From positions 1-24,420 of the forward strand of contig JAFTMF010000188.1 in the NCBI GenBank assembly GCA_017452565.1: a stretch of 24,420 nucleotides of DNA, read 5' to 3'. A program made the translations under genes and the position numbers. A model generated the notes under the pieces. It was not told where the DNA came from and searched no databases. It was given only the letters and a program-made list of their open reading frames with translations. Below are positions 1 through 7,732 of this stretch, one piece after another (position 1 is the stretch's first letter; every line of letters begins with the position of its first letter). This stretch comes from Clostridia bacterium. Its GTDB lineage: Bacteria; Bacillota; Clostridia; Oscillospirales; CAG-272.

Positions 1-36
1 ATCTGCAACCGATGAAACTTCTATGAAAAAGCCTAC

Positions 37-72
37 AAATCGGCAGTGATATTGTTTCTCTGCCGATTTTTT
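37..72 (+). terminator. Rho-independent terminator of an off-window gene
   Basis: A perfect 10-bp stem (AAATCGGCAG at 37-46 with CTGCCGATTT at 60-69) is followed directly by a run of T. It most likely ends a plus-strand gene that lies to the left of the window. Bases 1-36 hold no other recognisable feature. Confidence 0.85.
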
Positions 73-107
73 ATCAAAATGGTATAAATGGAAAGGAGAT
101 GCATTTT

Positions 108-518
108 ATGGAACGATTTCAGCTCTCAGAGAATGATTACGCTCTGATTGAATCGGGAATTGACGTTTTAGCGCAAAATTTTGATGATGGAATCTATAAT
201 CATACTGTTGGCTGTGCACTGCGTTGCAAAAACGGCAATATCTATAAAGGGGTCAACTGCGACGGCATACACGGTTCTTGTGCAGAGTACATCACTATAG
301 GAATTGCTATTTCAGCCGGAGAAAGAGAGTTTGATACGATTGTTGCCGTCCACGAAAAACACTTAAACCGTGTAATACCTCCTTGCGGTAACTGCAGACA
401 AATGCTATTTGAGTATTGTCCTGACATCAAAGTGATTGTAAACGATGAAAATGGGAAACTGATTAAAGTCAAAGCGAGAGATTTACTTCCTTTTGCTTGG
501 CAACCCGTGGTTTGTTAA
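108..518 (+). CDS. Cytidine deaminase-like (blasticidin-S deaminase-like) protein
   Basis: This 136-residue protein has the zinc signature of the cytidine deaminase superfamily: Cys58-Ala-Glu60 (zinc ligand and proton-shuttle glutamate) and Pro92-Cys93-Gly-Asn-Cys96 (the other two zinc ligands), followed by Arg-Gln. The all-Cys ligand set and the C-terminal LLP-F motif fit small tetrameric CDAs, which deaminate cytidine or deoxycytidine to the uridine form in pyrimidine salvage. The blasticidin-S deaminase branch looks the same at this level, so the substrate is not certain. The ATG at 108 is preferred over an in-frame ATG at 99, because AGGAG at 94-98 lies 9 bases before 108 and runs into the earlier ATG. 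The gene is visibly more AT-rich than its neighbours and stands alone between two terminators, which would suit recent acquisition. No convincing promoter is visible between the upstream terminator and the start. Confidence 0.85.
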   Translation: MERFQLSENDYALIESGIDVLAQNFDDGIYNHTVGCALRCKNGNIYKGVNCDGIHGSCAEYITIGIAISAGEREFDTIVAVHEKHLNRVIPPCGNCRQMLFEYCPDIKVIVNDENGKLIKVKARDLLPFAWQPVVC

Positions 519-536
519 TCGAGAGGATAGACAAAG

Positions 537-578
537 GTCCCCCCCAACAGATTGAAACTCTGTCGGGGGGGACTTTCT
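537..578. terminator. Bidirectional terminator between converging genes
   Basis: A long GC-rich hairpin pairs 537-551 with 559-573 (GTCCCCCCC and ACAGA with TCTGT and GGGGGGGAC, one A/C mismatch). It sits in the gap between the converging deaminase gene and sfsA. The T-rich flanks are short on both sides, so it probably serves both strands. Confidence 0.8.
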
Positions 579-606
579 CTCTATCAGAAGAAGTTGTTCG
601 CAGATT

Positions 607-1284
607 TTATAGTTTTACGGGTACGGGACGGTTTAGTGCCATCCCCTGTTCGGTGACAATACAATCATATGCGAGGATTTCCACGCCCGCATCCTGCGCT
701 GCCCTGAGTGCGGCTCGGAATTCGGGCTGGGTGCGGTCATTGGGGGCAAAATCGGTGACGCCCTCCATCTGTATGACGAAGAGAATCGTCGCCTCATAGC
801 CTGCTTTGCGGGCTTCAATGAGCTCCTCTACGTGGCGAAGTCCCCGGAGAGTGGGAGCGTCCGGGAAGAAGGTGTGTCCGTCCTCCTCTAAGGTAACGCC
901 CTTGACCTCTATTAGTCGCTTGCAGGAGGAGCTTTCCAGATAGAAATCGAAACGGGAATTGCCCCAAGTATATTCGGGACGCAGGAGAGTGCAGCCCTTG
1001 TACAGATCGGGCAGGAACTCCATTGCCGCACGGTTGGGGGCTTGGGAGTCCATATTGATCAGCCGATCTCCTTTATAAACCGCCACCAGATCGTAGAGCG
1101 TGGAGCGGCTTGGATTGTCTGCCTTGCAAAGAAGGACGGTGCAGTTTGGAACGAGAAGTTCCCTGCACCGTCCGGTGTTCTTCACATGACAGCGCACCAC
1201 ATCCCCACTGCCCAATCGGCAGAATGCGATAAACCGATTGGGTCGGGAGAGAAAAATTGCACTTTCAATGTTCGGATAGGTCAT
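607..1284 (-). CDS. sfsA: DNA/RNA nuclease SfsA
   Basis: The 225-residue product is full length for SfsA. This family has an N-terminal OB-like domain and a PD-(D/E)xK nuclease domain. Visible hallmarks are the N-terminal HVKNTGRC-REL motif (33-43) and the nuclease residues Asp113 and Glu126-Val-Lys128. The name comes from early E. coli work on sugar fermentation stimulation; later work on the family supports sugar-nonspecific nuclease activity. The start ATG lies one base after the stop of the upstream EEP lipoprotein gene, with no clear ribosome binding site, so translation is probably coupled to that gene. The pairing of a cytosolic nuclease with an exported EEP protein may be no more than shared transcription. 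Confidence 0.93.
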   Translation of the reverse strand: MTYPNIESAIFLSRPNRFIAFCRLGSGDVVRCHVKNTGRCRELLVPNCTVLLCKADNPSRSTLYDLVAVYKGDRLINMDSQAPNRAAMEFLPDLYKGCTLLRPEYTWGNSRFDFYLESSSCKRLIEVKGVTLEEDGHTFFPDAPTLRGLRHVEELIEARKAGYEATILFVIQMEGVTDFAPNDRTQPEFRAALRAAQDAGVEILAYDCIVTEQGMALNRPVPVKL

Positions 1285-1285
1285 A

Positions 1286-3052
1286 TTAATACTTGATTTC
1301 GGTTACAATTGCCCAGTGTGCGGAAACGAAGCCGCCGTCTACCTGCTCGGTGAGCAGATCGTAGGAGCTGACTGCGCACAGTCCGCGGCTGACGAATACG
1401 TGAGAGGTTGCCAAATTCTGCTTGGTTTCGGTGTAATTGTGATAGGTTGCACCCTTATCCTCAACCTTTTCCGCTACGGTCAGAGCATCCACGAAGCTGG
1501 TGTCCACTACGTTCTTGTAGGGCTTTGCGTTGGAGTTGACTTGGAAGTCACCGGCAAAGATCACGGGAAGACCGAACTCTGCGGCTTTTTCGCAAATCAG
1601 CGATGCGCCGTTGCCAGCAGCATTTCTGCCGTAGTTATCCAGCTGAGTGTTCATCACCACAAACTGTCTGCCCGAAGAGATCTCGGTGAGCTTTGCCCAA
1701 GTGCAGATGGAGAAGGTTCTGCCATCCCAGCCGATGCTGGCGGTATCGGGGGTTTCGGACAGCCAGAAGGTGCCGCTGTCCTCCAGCTTATACTTGCTCT
1801 TGTTGAAGAGGATTGCATTGTACGCGCCCTCCAAGAATGCTTCGTAGCGGTCGGGCTGTTCGCCGTTTCTGCCGGTGCCCACGAATTCATAGGTGTCCAG
1901 AAGTGCGGGAGTGTCGCCGATGCCCTCTTTGAGGCAGGACAGCCAAGTGGTACAGGAAACTTCCTGCAGACAAAGCACGTCGGGAGATGCCTCGGTAACC
2001 ATTTTGTAGAGACGGGGATAGCGGGCAACGACTGCGTTTTCCGCATAGCCCGACTGGGTGACGTTAAGGCTCAGTAGCTTCAGAGAGCTGTCAAAGCTGG
2101 GCTTGCCGGAGAGAGACAGAGATGCCTCGACCTTGCCTGCGCCCTTTGCACCGGTCACGTACTTCTCTACGAATGCACGCACGCCCAGCACTGCGGTGGA
2201 GGCGTCGCCTGCAAATACCAGATTGCCCTTGTCCATACCTACTTTATAGGAACCTGCATCCGCCTTGACCGATCCGCCTCTGCCGGTATCACCGATGAGG
2301 ATTTCGTGCTCGGTAGCAGCGGCGGTGGAGACTGCCGTAGGAAGCTCGTAGCCGATGGCTTCGATGAGCGCATTCTGCAGATAGGTGGCCGCACCCTCGC
2401 ATCCGTTGCCGTATACGATAGTGTAATCCAAAATGCTGTTGCCGTCCAGCGACAGAGAATCCAGGGGATAATCGTAGCGGAACTGGTAGCGGTAACCACA
2501 TTCCAACACCAGATCGGCACGGTCGCCTGAGAAATACAGCTCGATGAGCTTATTTACCGCTTCTGCGGTTTTTGCTTCACAGCCGCCCAGCACTACCAGC
2601 TTGTTGTTTACAACCTGAATGGCATAGTCGTTAATGCGAAGCGACTCGGCAACGTACTGAGATTCCTCACGGGTAGTTTCACCGATGAGAATCTCGGTGA
2701 GGGCAGAGGGATCCGCGTCACCGGTAAGGTAGTCGCCCTTGATTTCCAAGGAGATGCCCGAGAAGGTGTTGATGTAATTCTTCAGCTTTTGAGAAGCGGC
2801 ATAGACGGGGCTTCCGTCCTTGAGACGGCTGCCCAATACGATAACGGTATCGGTAACGCTCTCGCTGAGGAAGGTGTGGGTTTTGCCGGTAGACACGCTG
2901 ACGTCGCCGTCGGTCTGATAGTCGTGCATATAGTCCGCCGTTGTCTCTGCGGGCTCTTTTTCATTATCGCAGGAGACGAAGAGGCCGGTTGCCAACATCA
3001 GCGACAGCACAATAGCGCCGGTCTTTAACAGAATCGATTTCATATAGTCCAT
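1286..3052 (-). CDS. Lipoprotein with degenerate endonuclease/exonuclease/phosphatase (EEP) domain
   Basis: A 588-residue protein. An N-terminal hydrophobic signal ends in a plausible lipobox (FVSC, Cys28), so it should be anchored on the outer face of the membrane. Residues about 50-175 and 200-305 look like two related alpha/beta domains, each with an ILIG-(E/D)-T-x-R motif. They resemble the accessory domains found in front of some glycosidases. Residues 320-588 match the EEP fold: LSLNV (Asn330), CLQE (Glu364), NT-x-LD (468-472), GDF (501-503), and a closing S-x-H (577-579). Several catalytic positions differ from the family: His to Gln470, Asn to Gln504, the metal or proton-relay Asp replaced in SHVFVS (550-555), and SDH changed to SAH. 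It may be catalytically dead or altered. The start could be Met1 or Met4. AAAGG lies 4 bases before Met1, and a GGATGG just before Met4 could serve that one. Confidence 0.8.
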   Translation of the reverse strand: MDYMKSILLKTGAIVLSLMLATGLFVSCDNEKEPAETTADYMHDYQTDGDVSVSTGKTHTFLSESVTDTVIVLGSRLKDGSPVYAASQKLKNYINTFSGISLEIKGDYLTGDADPSALTEILIGETTREESQYVAESLRINDYAIQVVNNKLVVLGGCEAKTAEAVNKLIELYFSGDRADLVLECGYRYQFRYDYPLDSLSLDGNSILDYTIVYGNGCEGAATYLQNALIEAIGYELPTAVSTAAATEHEILIGDTGRGGSVKADAGSYKVGMDKGNLVFAGDASTAVLGVRAFVEKYVTGAKGAGKVEASLSLSGKPSFDSSLKLLSLNVTQSGYAENAVVARYPRLYKMVTEASPDVLCLQEVSCTTWLSCLKEGIGDTPALLDTYEFVGTGRNGEQPDRYEAFLEGAYNAILFNKSKYKLEDSGTFWLSETPDTASIGWDGRTFSICTWAKLTEISSGRQFVVMNTQLDNYGRNAAGNGASLICEKAAEFGLPVIFAGDFQVNSNAKPYKNVVDTSFVDALTVAEKVEDKGATYHNYTETKQNLATSHVFVSRGLCAVSSYDLLTEQVDGGFVSAHWAIVTEIKY

Positions 3053-3091
3053 CCAACCTTTCCCGCAATACTGCGGTGTTCGTTAAGTTTG

Positions 3092-3120
3092 ATTATACCA
3101 TAGATGGCAAGGCTTGTCAA
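3092..3120 (-). promoter_or_regulatory. Consensus sigma-A promoter of the EEP-sfsA operon
   Basis: On the minus strand TTGACA (3115-3120) and TATAAT (3092-3097) are separated by exactly 17 bases, a perfect match to the housekeeping consensus. Transcription would start near 3085. This leaves a leader of about 33 bases with a small hairpin (CCGCA at 3063-3067 pairing with TGCGG at 3072-3076) just before the ribosome binding site. Confidence 0.85.
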
Positions 3121-3194
3121 GAGAAAAACAGATCGCTTCCTTTGGAGACGTTTCAAAATATTTTAAAATCTTTGCCGAAAATGCCTTCGTAGTC

Positions 3195-3223
3195 ACAAAA
3201 TCTTCACAATGTTTGAGTATAAT
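3195..3223 (+). promoter_or_regulatory. Probable promoter of the ABC operon
   Basis: A perfect -10 TATAAT stands at 3218-3223, 45 bases before the start of the ATPase gene. The -35 region at the proper spacing (ACAAAA, 3195-3200) is poor, so it may be weak or activator-dependent. It shares the 216-base divergent gap with the strong minus-strand promoter. Confidence 0.55.
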
Positions 3224-3268
3224 GGTAGATAATCACACTCAAAGCGCAGATCCGAAAGGAAATGACTT

Positions 3269-4372
3269 ATGATCGAACTGGAAAATCTTACGAAACGATA
3301 CGGAAATCTCACGGCGGTGGATCATCTCACCTGCACCATTGAATCGGGAAAGCTCTACGGCTTTTTAGGAGTCAACGGTGCCGGCAAAACCACCACGATG
3401 AATATGATCACCGGCTGTCTTGCCCCCACCGAGGGAACTGTGACCATCTGCGGCGTGGATTTGTTTACCGATCCCGTTGCCGCCAAGCGGCATATCGGCT
3501 ATCTCCCCGAGCGGCCGCCGCTCTACCCCGATCTGACGGTCAGAGAGTATCTCTCTTTCGTGGCAGATGCCAAGCGCATCCCTGCCACCCGCAAGCGTCG
3601 GGAGATCACCAGGGTTATGGAGCAGGTAAACGTCCTGCCCGTAGCTGACAAGCTGATCCGCAATCTCTCCAAGGGCTATTGGCAGAGAGTGGGCATTGCC
3701 CAAGCCATTTTGGGCGATCCCGAGATTATCATCCTCGACGAGCCTACCGCTTCCCTGGACCCCCGTCAGATCGTGGAAATCAGACGGCTGATCCGCTCCC
3801 TGAAGGGCAAGCACACCATTCTGCTCTCCAGCCACATTCTGTCCGAGGTGGCCGAGCTGTGCGACGTGATTCTGATTCTGTCGGGAGGCAAGCTGGTGGC
3901 GATGGATACTCTCCAGAATCTGCAGACCGATTTCCTGCATACCGACCTGTTGAACGTTACAGTTCGCTGTGCCGCTCCGCGGGCGGAAGCGGCGCTGAAA
4001 CGGATCGGCGGCATTCAGAAAATCACCGCTACCGCCAGAGGATCGCTTACCGATCTTGCCATCGAATGCAAGAAGGGCGAGGACATTCGGGAGCAGGTCT
4101 TCTTCGCTTTCTCCGACCTGCGCTGCCCCATCGTGTCAATGACCCTCCACGAAGCGTCGCTGGAGGAGGTCTTCCTCACCGCTACCCTGCCCGAGGACAA
4201 CAAGCCCTCTCCCCTGCGCAAGGCACCAGTAGGGCGTGCACCCAAGGCGCCTGACTTAGGTGCAATCGCAACTCCGAAACCAAGCCCCCTCAAGCCCGTC
4301 ACTCCCGCAGTTGAGCCCGACGAGGACGAGGATGACGACTATAAGCCCCTCTTCGGCAGAAAGGAGAAGTAG
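3269..4372 (+). CDS. ABC transporter ATP-binding protein, GldA/CcmA-like
   Basis: The 367-residue nucleotide-binding subunit of an ABC-2 exporter has all the core motifs. They are Walker A (GVNGAGKTT, 34-42), the GYLPE form of the Q-loop (77-81) typical of the GldA group, the LSKGYWQR signature (133-140), Walker B (IIILDEP, 153-159) and the switch His189. After the usual ATPase end near residue 310 comes an unusual proline- and lysine-rich tail of about 55 residues. This tail finishes with an acidic stretch (EPDEDEDDDY) and then KPLFGRKEK. AAAGGA sits well placed before the ATG. Four bases separate it from the permease gene, so the two should be made together. The substrate is unknown: the homologous GldA of Bacteroidota is tied to gliding, but in Gram-positive bacteria this type is not assigned a cargo. 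Confidence 0.93.
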   Translation: MIELENLTKRYGNLTAVDHLTCTIESGKLYGFLGVNGAGKTTTMNMITGCLAPTEGTVTICGVDLFTDPVAAKRHIGYLPERPPLYPDLTVREYLSFVADAKRIPATRKRREITRVMEQVNVLPVADKLIRNLSKGYWQRVGIAQAILGDPEIIILDEPTASLDPRQIVEIRRLIRSLKGKHTILLSSHILSEVAELCDVILILSGGKLVAMDTLQNLQTDFLHTDLLNVTVRCAAPRAEAALKRIGGIQKITATARGSLTDLAIECKKGEDIREQVFFAFSDLRCPIVSMTLHEASLEEVFLTATLPEDNKPSPLRKAPVGRAPKAPDLGAIATPKPSPLKPVTPAVEPDEDEDDDYKPLFGRKEK

Positions 4373-4376
4373 AACA

Positions 4377-5243
4377 ATGATTGCCATCTATAAAAAAGAG
4401 CTCCGCGCCAGCTTTTCGGGAATTATGGGCTATGCGCTGATTACCTTCTACCTGCTCTTTTCCGGTGTGTTCATTACGATGAACAATCTCTACGGACAAA
4501 ATCCCGCCATTGAATCTACCTACTCCTATATTCTCTTTGCCCTGCTGATGATTATCCCCGTTCTGACCATGCGATCACTGGCAGAGGAGCGGCAGAGCGG
4601 AACGCAGTTGCTGCTCTCCTCCCTTCCCTTGCGGACGCTGGACTACGTGCTGGGAAAGTATTTTGCCCTCCTCACTCTGCTGGCGCTCCCCATCGGATTG
4701 GTAGGCGCTTACACCGTGATTTTCTCCTTCTACGGAACCGTTCGCCCTCTCTCCGCTATCCTTGTGACCTTCGCTCTCTTTTTGGTAGCTGCCTCTATGA
4801 CTGCCATCGGGCTGTTTATCTCCTCAGTAACTGCCCATACGCTGATGGCGGCGGTCCTAACGCTGGGTGCTCTGCTTCTGATTTATTATCTCCCTGCGCT
4901 GGTCATCCTGCTTCCTGCAACTGCGGTGGGTTCCTTTATCGTCTTTACCATTCTGATCATCGGAGTGGGCGGGCTCATCGGATACTTCACCAAGAGTCTG
5001 AACTGGGGACTCTTGGCAACCGCTCTGCTGGAGGGCACGATTGTTGCGCTGCTCCTCTTCGCCCCCGAGCTGCTGGAAGGCTCTGCCGCAAAGGTGATCG
5101 GTCTGCTTTCCCTTACCGACCGATTCGAAATTTTCTCGGTTTACGGAATCTTCGATCTGTCCGCTGTGATCTACTTCCTCTCTATGTGCTTCCTGTTCCT
5201 CTATTTCACCGTCGCATCGCTGGAAAAGAAGCGCTGGAACTAA
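4377..5243 (+). CDS. ABC-2 type permease, GldF-like
   Basis: A 288-residue integral membrane protein with about six hydrophobic segments and the ABC-2 feature RSLAEERQSGTQLLL-SSLP after the second membrane segment, the cytosolic coupling region of GldF-type permeases. A longer reading from 4260 overlaps the ATPase gene. The ATG at 4377 is chosen because AGGAG lies 10 bases upstream and the protein then begins MIAIYKKEL, the usual start of this family. It should dimerise in the membrane and work with the upstream ATPase. Confidence 0.9.
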   Translation: MIAIYKKELRASFSGIMGYALITFYLLFSGVFITMNNLYGQNPAIESTYSYILFALLMIIPVLTMRSLAEERQSGTQLLLSSLPLRTLDYVLGKYFALLTLLALPIGLVGAYTVIFSFYGTVRPLSAILVTFALFLVAASMTAIGLFISSVTAHTLMAAVLTLGALLLIYYLPALVILLPATAVGSFIVFTILIIGVGGLIGYFTKSLNWGLLATALLEGTIVALLLFAPELLEGSAAKVIGLLSLTDRFEIFSVYGIFDLSAVIYFLSMCFLFLYFTVASLEKKRWN

Positions 5244-5279
5244 CTGTCTCACGGACTGATTGTTTGATTGGAGTTTTTT

Positions 5280-6821
5280 ATGACACAAAAACCTTCTGAA
5301 AAGAAAAAAATCCATCCTGCCAATGCGTGGATGATTCTCACCGTGGTGGTGATGGTTTCCATTCTGCTTTTGAACATCATCGTGCAGGCACTCCCGGCAC
5401 GCTTTACCATTTTTGACCTCACCGCTCAAAAAATCTCCGAGGTCAGCGACGTGACCCGTGACTATCTCTCCCGGATGAACGAGAACGTGGTGATCTACCG
5501 TCTTTGCATCACCGGAAACGAGGACAAAGCAGTGGTACAGCTGCTGGAGCATTACGACGAGCTGTCCGAGCACGTACTGGTAGAGGCAGTGGACCCCACC
5601 GTTCATCCCCGATTTGTCGCAGGATATACCGACAAGCAGCTATCGGATAACAGCATCATCGTCAGCGGCGCCAAGCGTCACAAGGTGCTGGATTTCAACG
5701 ATCTGCTCTTGTACAATATCTATTACTCTGCCGACGGCGAGAATTATGCGCTGCAAAGCCAAATGACCTACGGCGATTTTTCCACTTTCTACGAAACCTA
5801 CGCCGATTACTTTACCCAAGGGTATTACTCTTACCAAACCCTTTTCGTGGGCGAGGATGCCATTACCTCTGCCATTGATTACGTAACTACTGACGTACTG
5901 CCAAAGGTCTATCTGACTACCGGTCACGGCGAGACGCCCTTCCCCGAATCGCTCTACGGTTATCTCTCCCGGGACAACATCGACTGTGCGGAGTTTTCCT
6001 CGATTGCATCAGAGTTTCCTTCGGATGCGGATGCCATTCTCATTTACGCTCCCACCCAGGATTTCACCACCGACGAGACTGCCGCTCTGCGGGATTATCT
6101 GCTGGTCGGCGGCAACGTAATGCTTTTCACCTCTTACGCCAATTTGGAGCTTCCCAATCTGCTGGCACTGATGAAGGAGTTCGGTATGGAGACATCCGAC
6201 CGTTTGGTTTCCGAGACCGATCCCGACCGCTATTACAATTACAAGTATTTCCTGCTCCCCGATACTGCGGGCGCAAGAGAGCATTATTCCCTCTCCTCCT
6301 ATACGATGCTTGCCCCTAACAGCCATCCCATCTTTATGGGGCAGGGCGAGCATCCGCTGACCTACACCTCCCTGTTCTCCACCTCCGACGAAGCGGAGCT
6401 GGATGCGGCCCATCCTTCGGACGAGGAGGAAGAGCTGTCGCTGACCGATGAAGCGCAAGCCGAGACTTCCGAGGAAACGGAAGAAGACGGCAAGAAGGTG
6501 GGACGCTACGATATCGGTGCGCTGGTAACCCTCTCCGGTGAGAATGCTGGCCATCTGTGCTGGTTTGGTTCGCCAGAGATTCTGAGCAGCGAATACAATA
6601 GCTCGGTTCGAGGCGGTAACTACACCTATTTCCTCACGATTTTGGAGGATATGTGCGAGAAGAATTACTCGCTGACCATTGAATCCAAGGTAATGGATGG
6701 AGATTCGCTGATTCTCTCCAGCTTCCAGATCGGATTCTGGGGTGTGGTACTGATTGCCATCATTCCGCTGTCCGTGCTGAGCGTGGGCGTAGTCATTCAT
6801 TTGAAAAGGAAGTATCGCTGA
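5280..6821 (+). CDS. GldG-family ABC-associated protein
   Basis: A 513-residue protein with one membrane segment near the N-terminus (about 16-38), a large extracytoplasmic region and a second membrane segment at the C-terminus (about 482-504), followed by a short basic tail. This layout and the position behind a GldA/GldF pair identify the GldG family (ABC-type uncharacterised transport system domain). The extracytoplasmic part reads like a Rossmann-type sensor or binding domain (VYLTTGHGE, then DAILIYAPTQDF). A strongly acidic low-complexity insert lies around residues 370-405. The start is ATG 5280 with GGAG six bases upstream; an in-frame TTG at 5268 overlaps that site and is not preferred. 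Confidence 0.85.
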   Translation: MTQKPSEKKKIHPANAWMILTVVVMVSILLLNIIVQALPARFTIFDLTAQKISEVSDVTRDYLSRMNENVVIYRLCITGNEDKAVVQLLEHYDELSEHVLVEAVDPTVHPRFVAGYTDKQLSDNSIIVSGAKRHKVLDFNDLLLYNIYYSADGENYALQSQMTYGDFSTFYETYADYFTQGYYSYQTLFVGEDAITSAIDYVTTDVLPKVYLTTGHGETPFPESLYGYLSRDNIDCAEFSSIASEFPSDADAILIYAPTQDFTTDETAALRDYLLVGGNVMLFTSYANLELPNLLALMKEFGMETSDRLVSETDPDRYYNYKYFLLPDTAGAREHYSLSSYTMLAPNSHPIFMGQGEHPLTYTSLFSTSDEAELDAAHPSDEEEELSLTDEAQAETSEETEEDGKKVGRYDIGALVTLSGENAGHLCWFGSPEILSSEYNSSVRGGNYTYFLTILEDMCEKNYSLTIESKVMDGDSLILSSFQIGFWGVVLIAIIPLSVLSVGVVIHLKRKYR

Positions 6822-7690
6822 TGCCAATGAAAAAAACAATTATCGCCGCATCTGCGGTGATGCTGATTCTGATTGCCCTGCTGGTAGTGGTTCTCTGTCT
6901 GCAGCAAAGCGATGAGAAGCCCGAGGTGACCGATTCGCCCACCGTGCAGGTGATGTTCGACACCAATCACGTGGAGCATTTGGAATCGTTCTCCTTTCGC
7001 TATGAAGGGAAAGAGACCGTTTCCATCAGCCGCACCAAGGAAGGCGGCTGGCAGATTACCGATCGGCCGGGTCTGCCCGTAGATCCCGTAGAGGTTACGC
7101 TGATGCTCCGTGGATACGAACAGATGCTGGCGCTCAGGTTGGTTACCGAGACGCTTGCTGATCCTGCGGAATACGGACTGGATACGCCGTCACTGGAAGT
7201 GACGATTACGGATCACGGAACTAAGAAAACCTATCTCTTCGGCGACGAAAACAAAACCTACGAGGGCTATTATTGCACGGTGAAGGGATCGGGCGCGGTG
7301 TATCTGCTGGACGTTTCCTATTTCACCGCCTTTGAAAAATCCGTGGACTCCTTGCTGCTTGCCGAACAGCTCCCCGATTTGTCCGCAATCACCAAAATCG
7401 ATTGGACGCCTGCCGACGGCGAGAGTCCCGAATCCACCGAGCCTTTGAAGGGTGTGCTGGCCACGCTGAAAATTGATCGCATCATTGACTACGGCAGAGA
7501 AAAATTCTCCGCCTATCAGTTGGATCAACCTGCGGTGGGGGTACTGACACGCTCGGACGGCAGTTCGCTAACCTTGCGTTTTGCCAAGGGCGAGACGGAT
7601 GAACTGGTCTATCTAACCATCGGCGAGGGAGAGATCATTTATCTCGTTTCCTGCGACGATATGAGCGCACTTTTGACCTATATTGGGTAA
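6821..7690 (+). CDS. DUF4340 domain-containing membrane-anchored protein
   Basis: A 289-residue protein with a single N-terminal membrane segment (about 5-27) and the rest outside. The repeated pattern of W-x-I (GGWQITDRP), YGLD-P (near 118) and YLFGDENK...YYCTVKGSGAVYLL is that of DUF4340, which commonly follows GldG in these operons. Its start codon overlaps the stop of the GldG gene by one base (TGATG), with AAGGA ten bases before, so the two are translationally coupled. It is the last gene of the operon and ends at a bidirectional hairpin. Its role is not known beyond being a likely partner of the GldG-like protein on the outer face. Confidence 0.85.
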   Translation: MPMKKTIIAASAVMLILIALLVVVLCLQQSDEKPEVTDSPTVQVMFDTNHVEHLESFSFRYEGKETVSISRTKEGGWQITDRPGLPVDPVEVTLMLRGYEQMLALRLVTETLADPAEYGLDTPSLEVTITDHGTKKTYLFGDENKTYEGYYCTVKGSGAVYLLDVSYFTAFEKSVDSLLLAEQLPDLSAITKIDWTPADGESPESTEPLKGVLATLKIDRIIDYGREKFSAYQLDQPAVGVLTRSDGSSLTLRFAKGETDELVYLTIGEGEIIYLVSCDDMSALLTYIG

Positions 7691-7732
7691 AAAACAGACG
7701 GATAGTCGGTGACTATCCGTCTTTGCTTATTT
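7691..7732. terminator. Bidirectional terminator
   Basis: A perfect 12-bp stem (AGACGGATAGTC at 7696-7707, GACTATCCGTCT at 7711-7722) with a 3-base loop. On the minus strand it is followed by G and six T, an excellent terminator. On the plus strand it is followed by a T-rich tract. It therefore serves the ABC operon and, in the other direction, the minus-strand gene that stops at 7727. Confidence 0.9.

Noticed and set aside
4857..5606. A 249-codon minus-strand frame across the permease/GldG junction
   Set aside because: It is antisense to two well-supported plus-strand genes and rich in His, Gln and Glu; a shadow frame.
7696..7722. The 12-bp inverted repeat as a CRISPR repeat or transposon end
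   Set aside because: It occurs once, has a 3-base loop and is flanked by T tracts on both strands, which fits a terminator.
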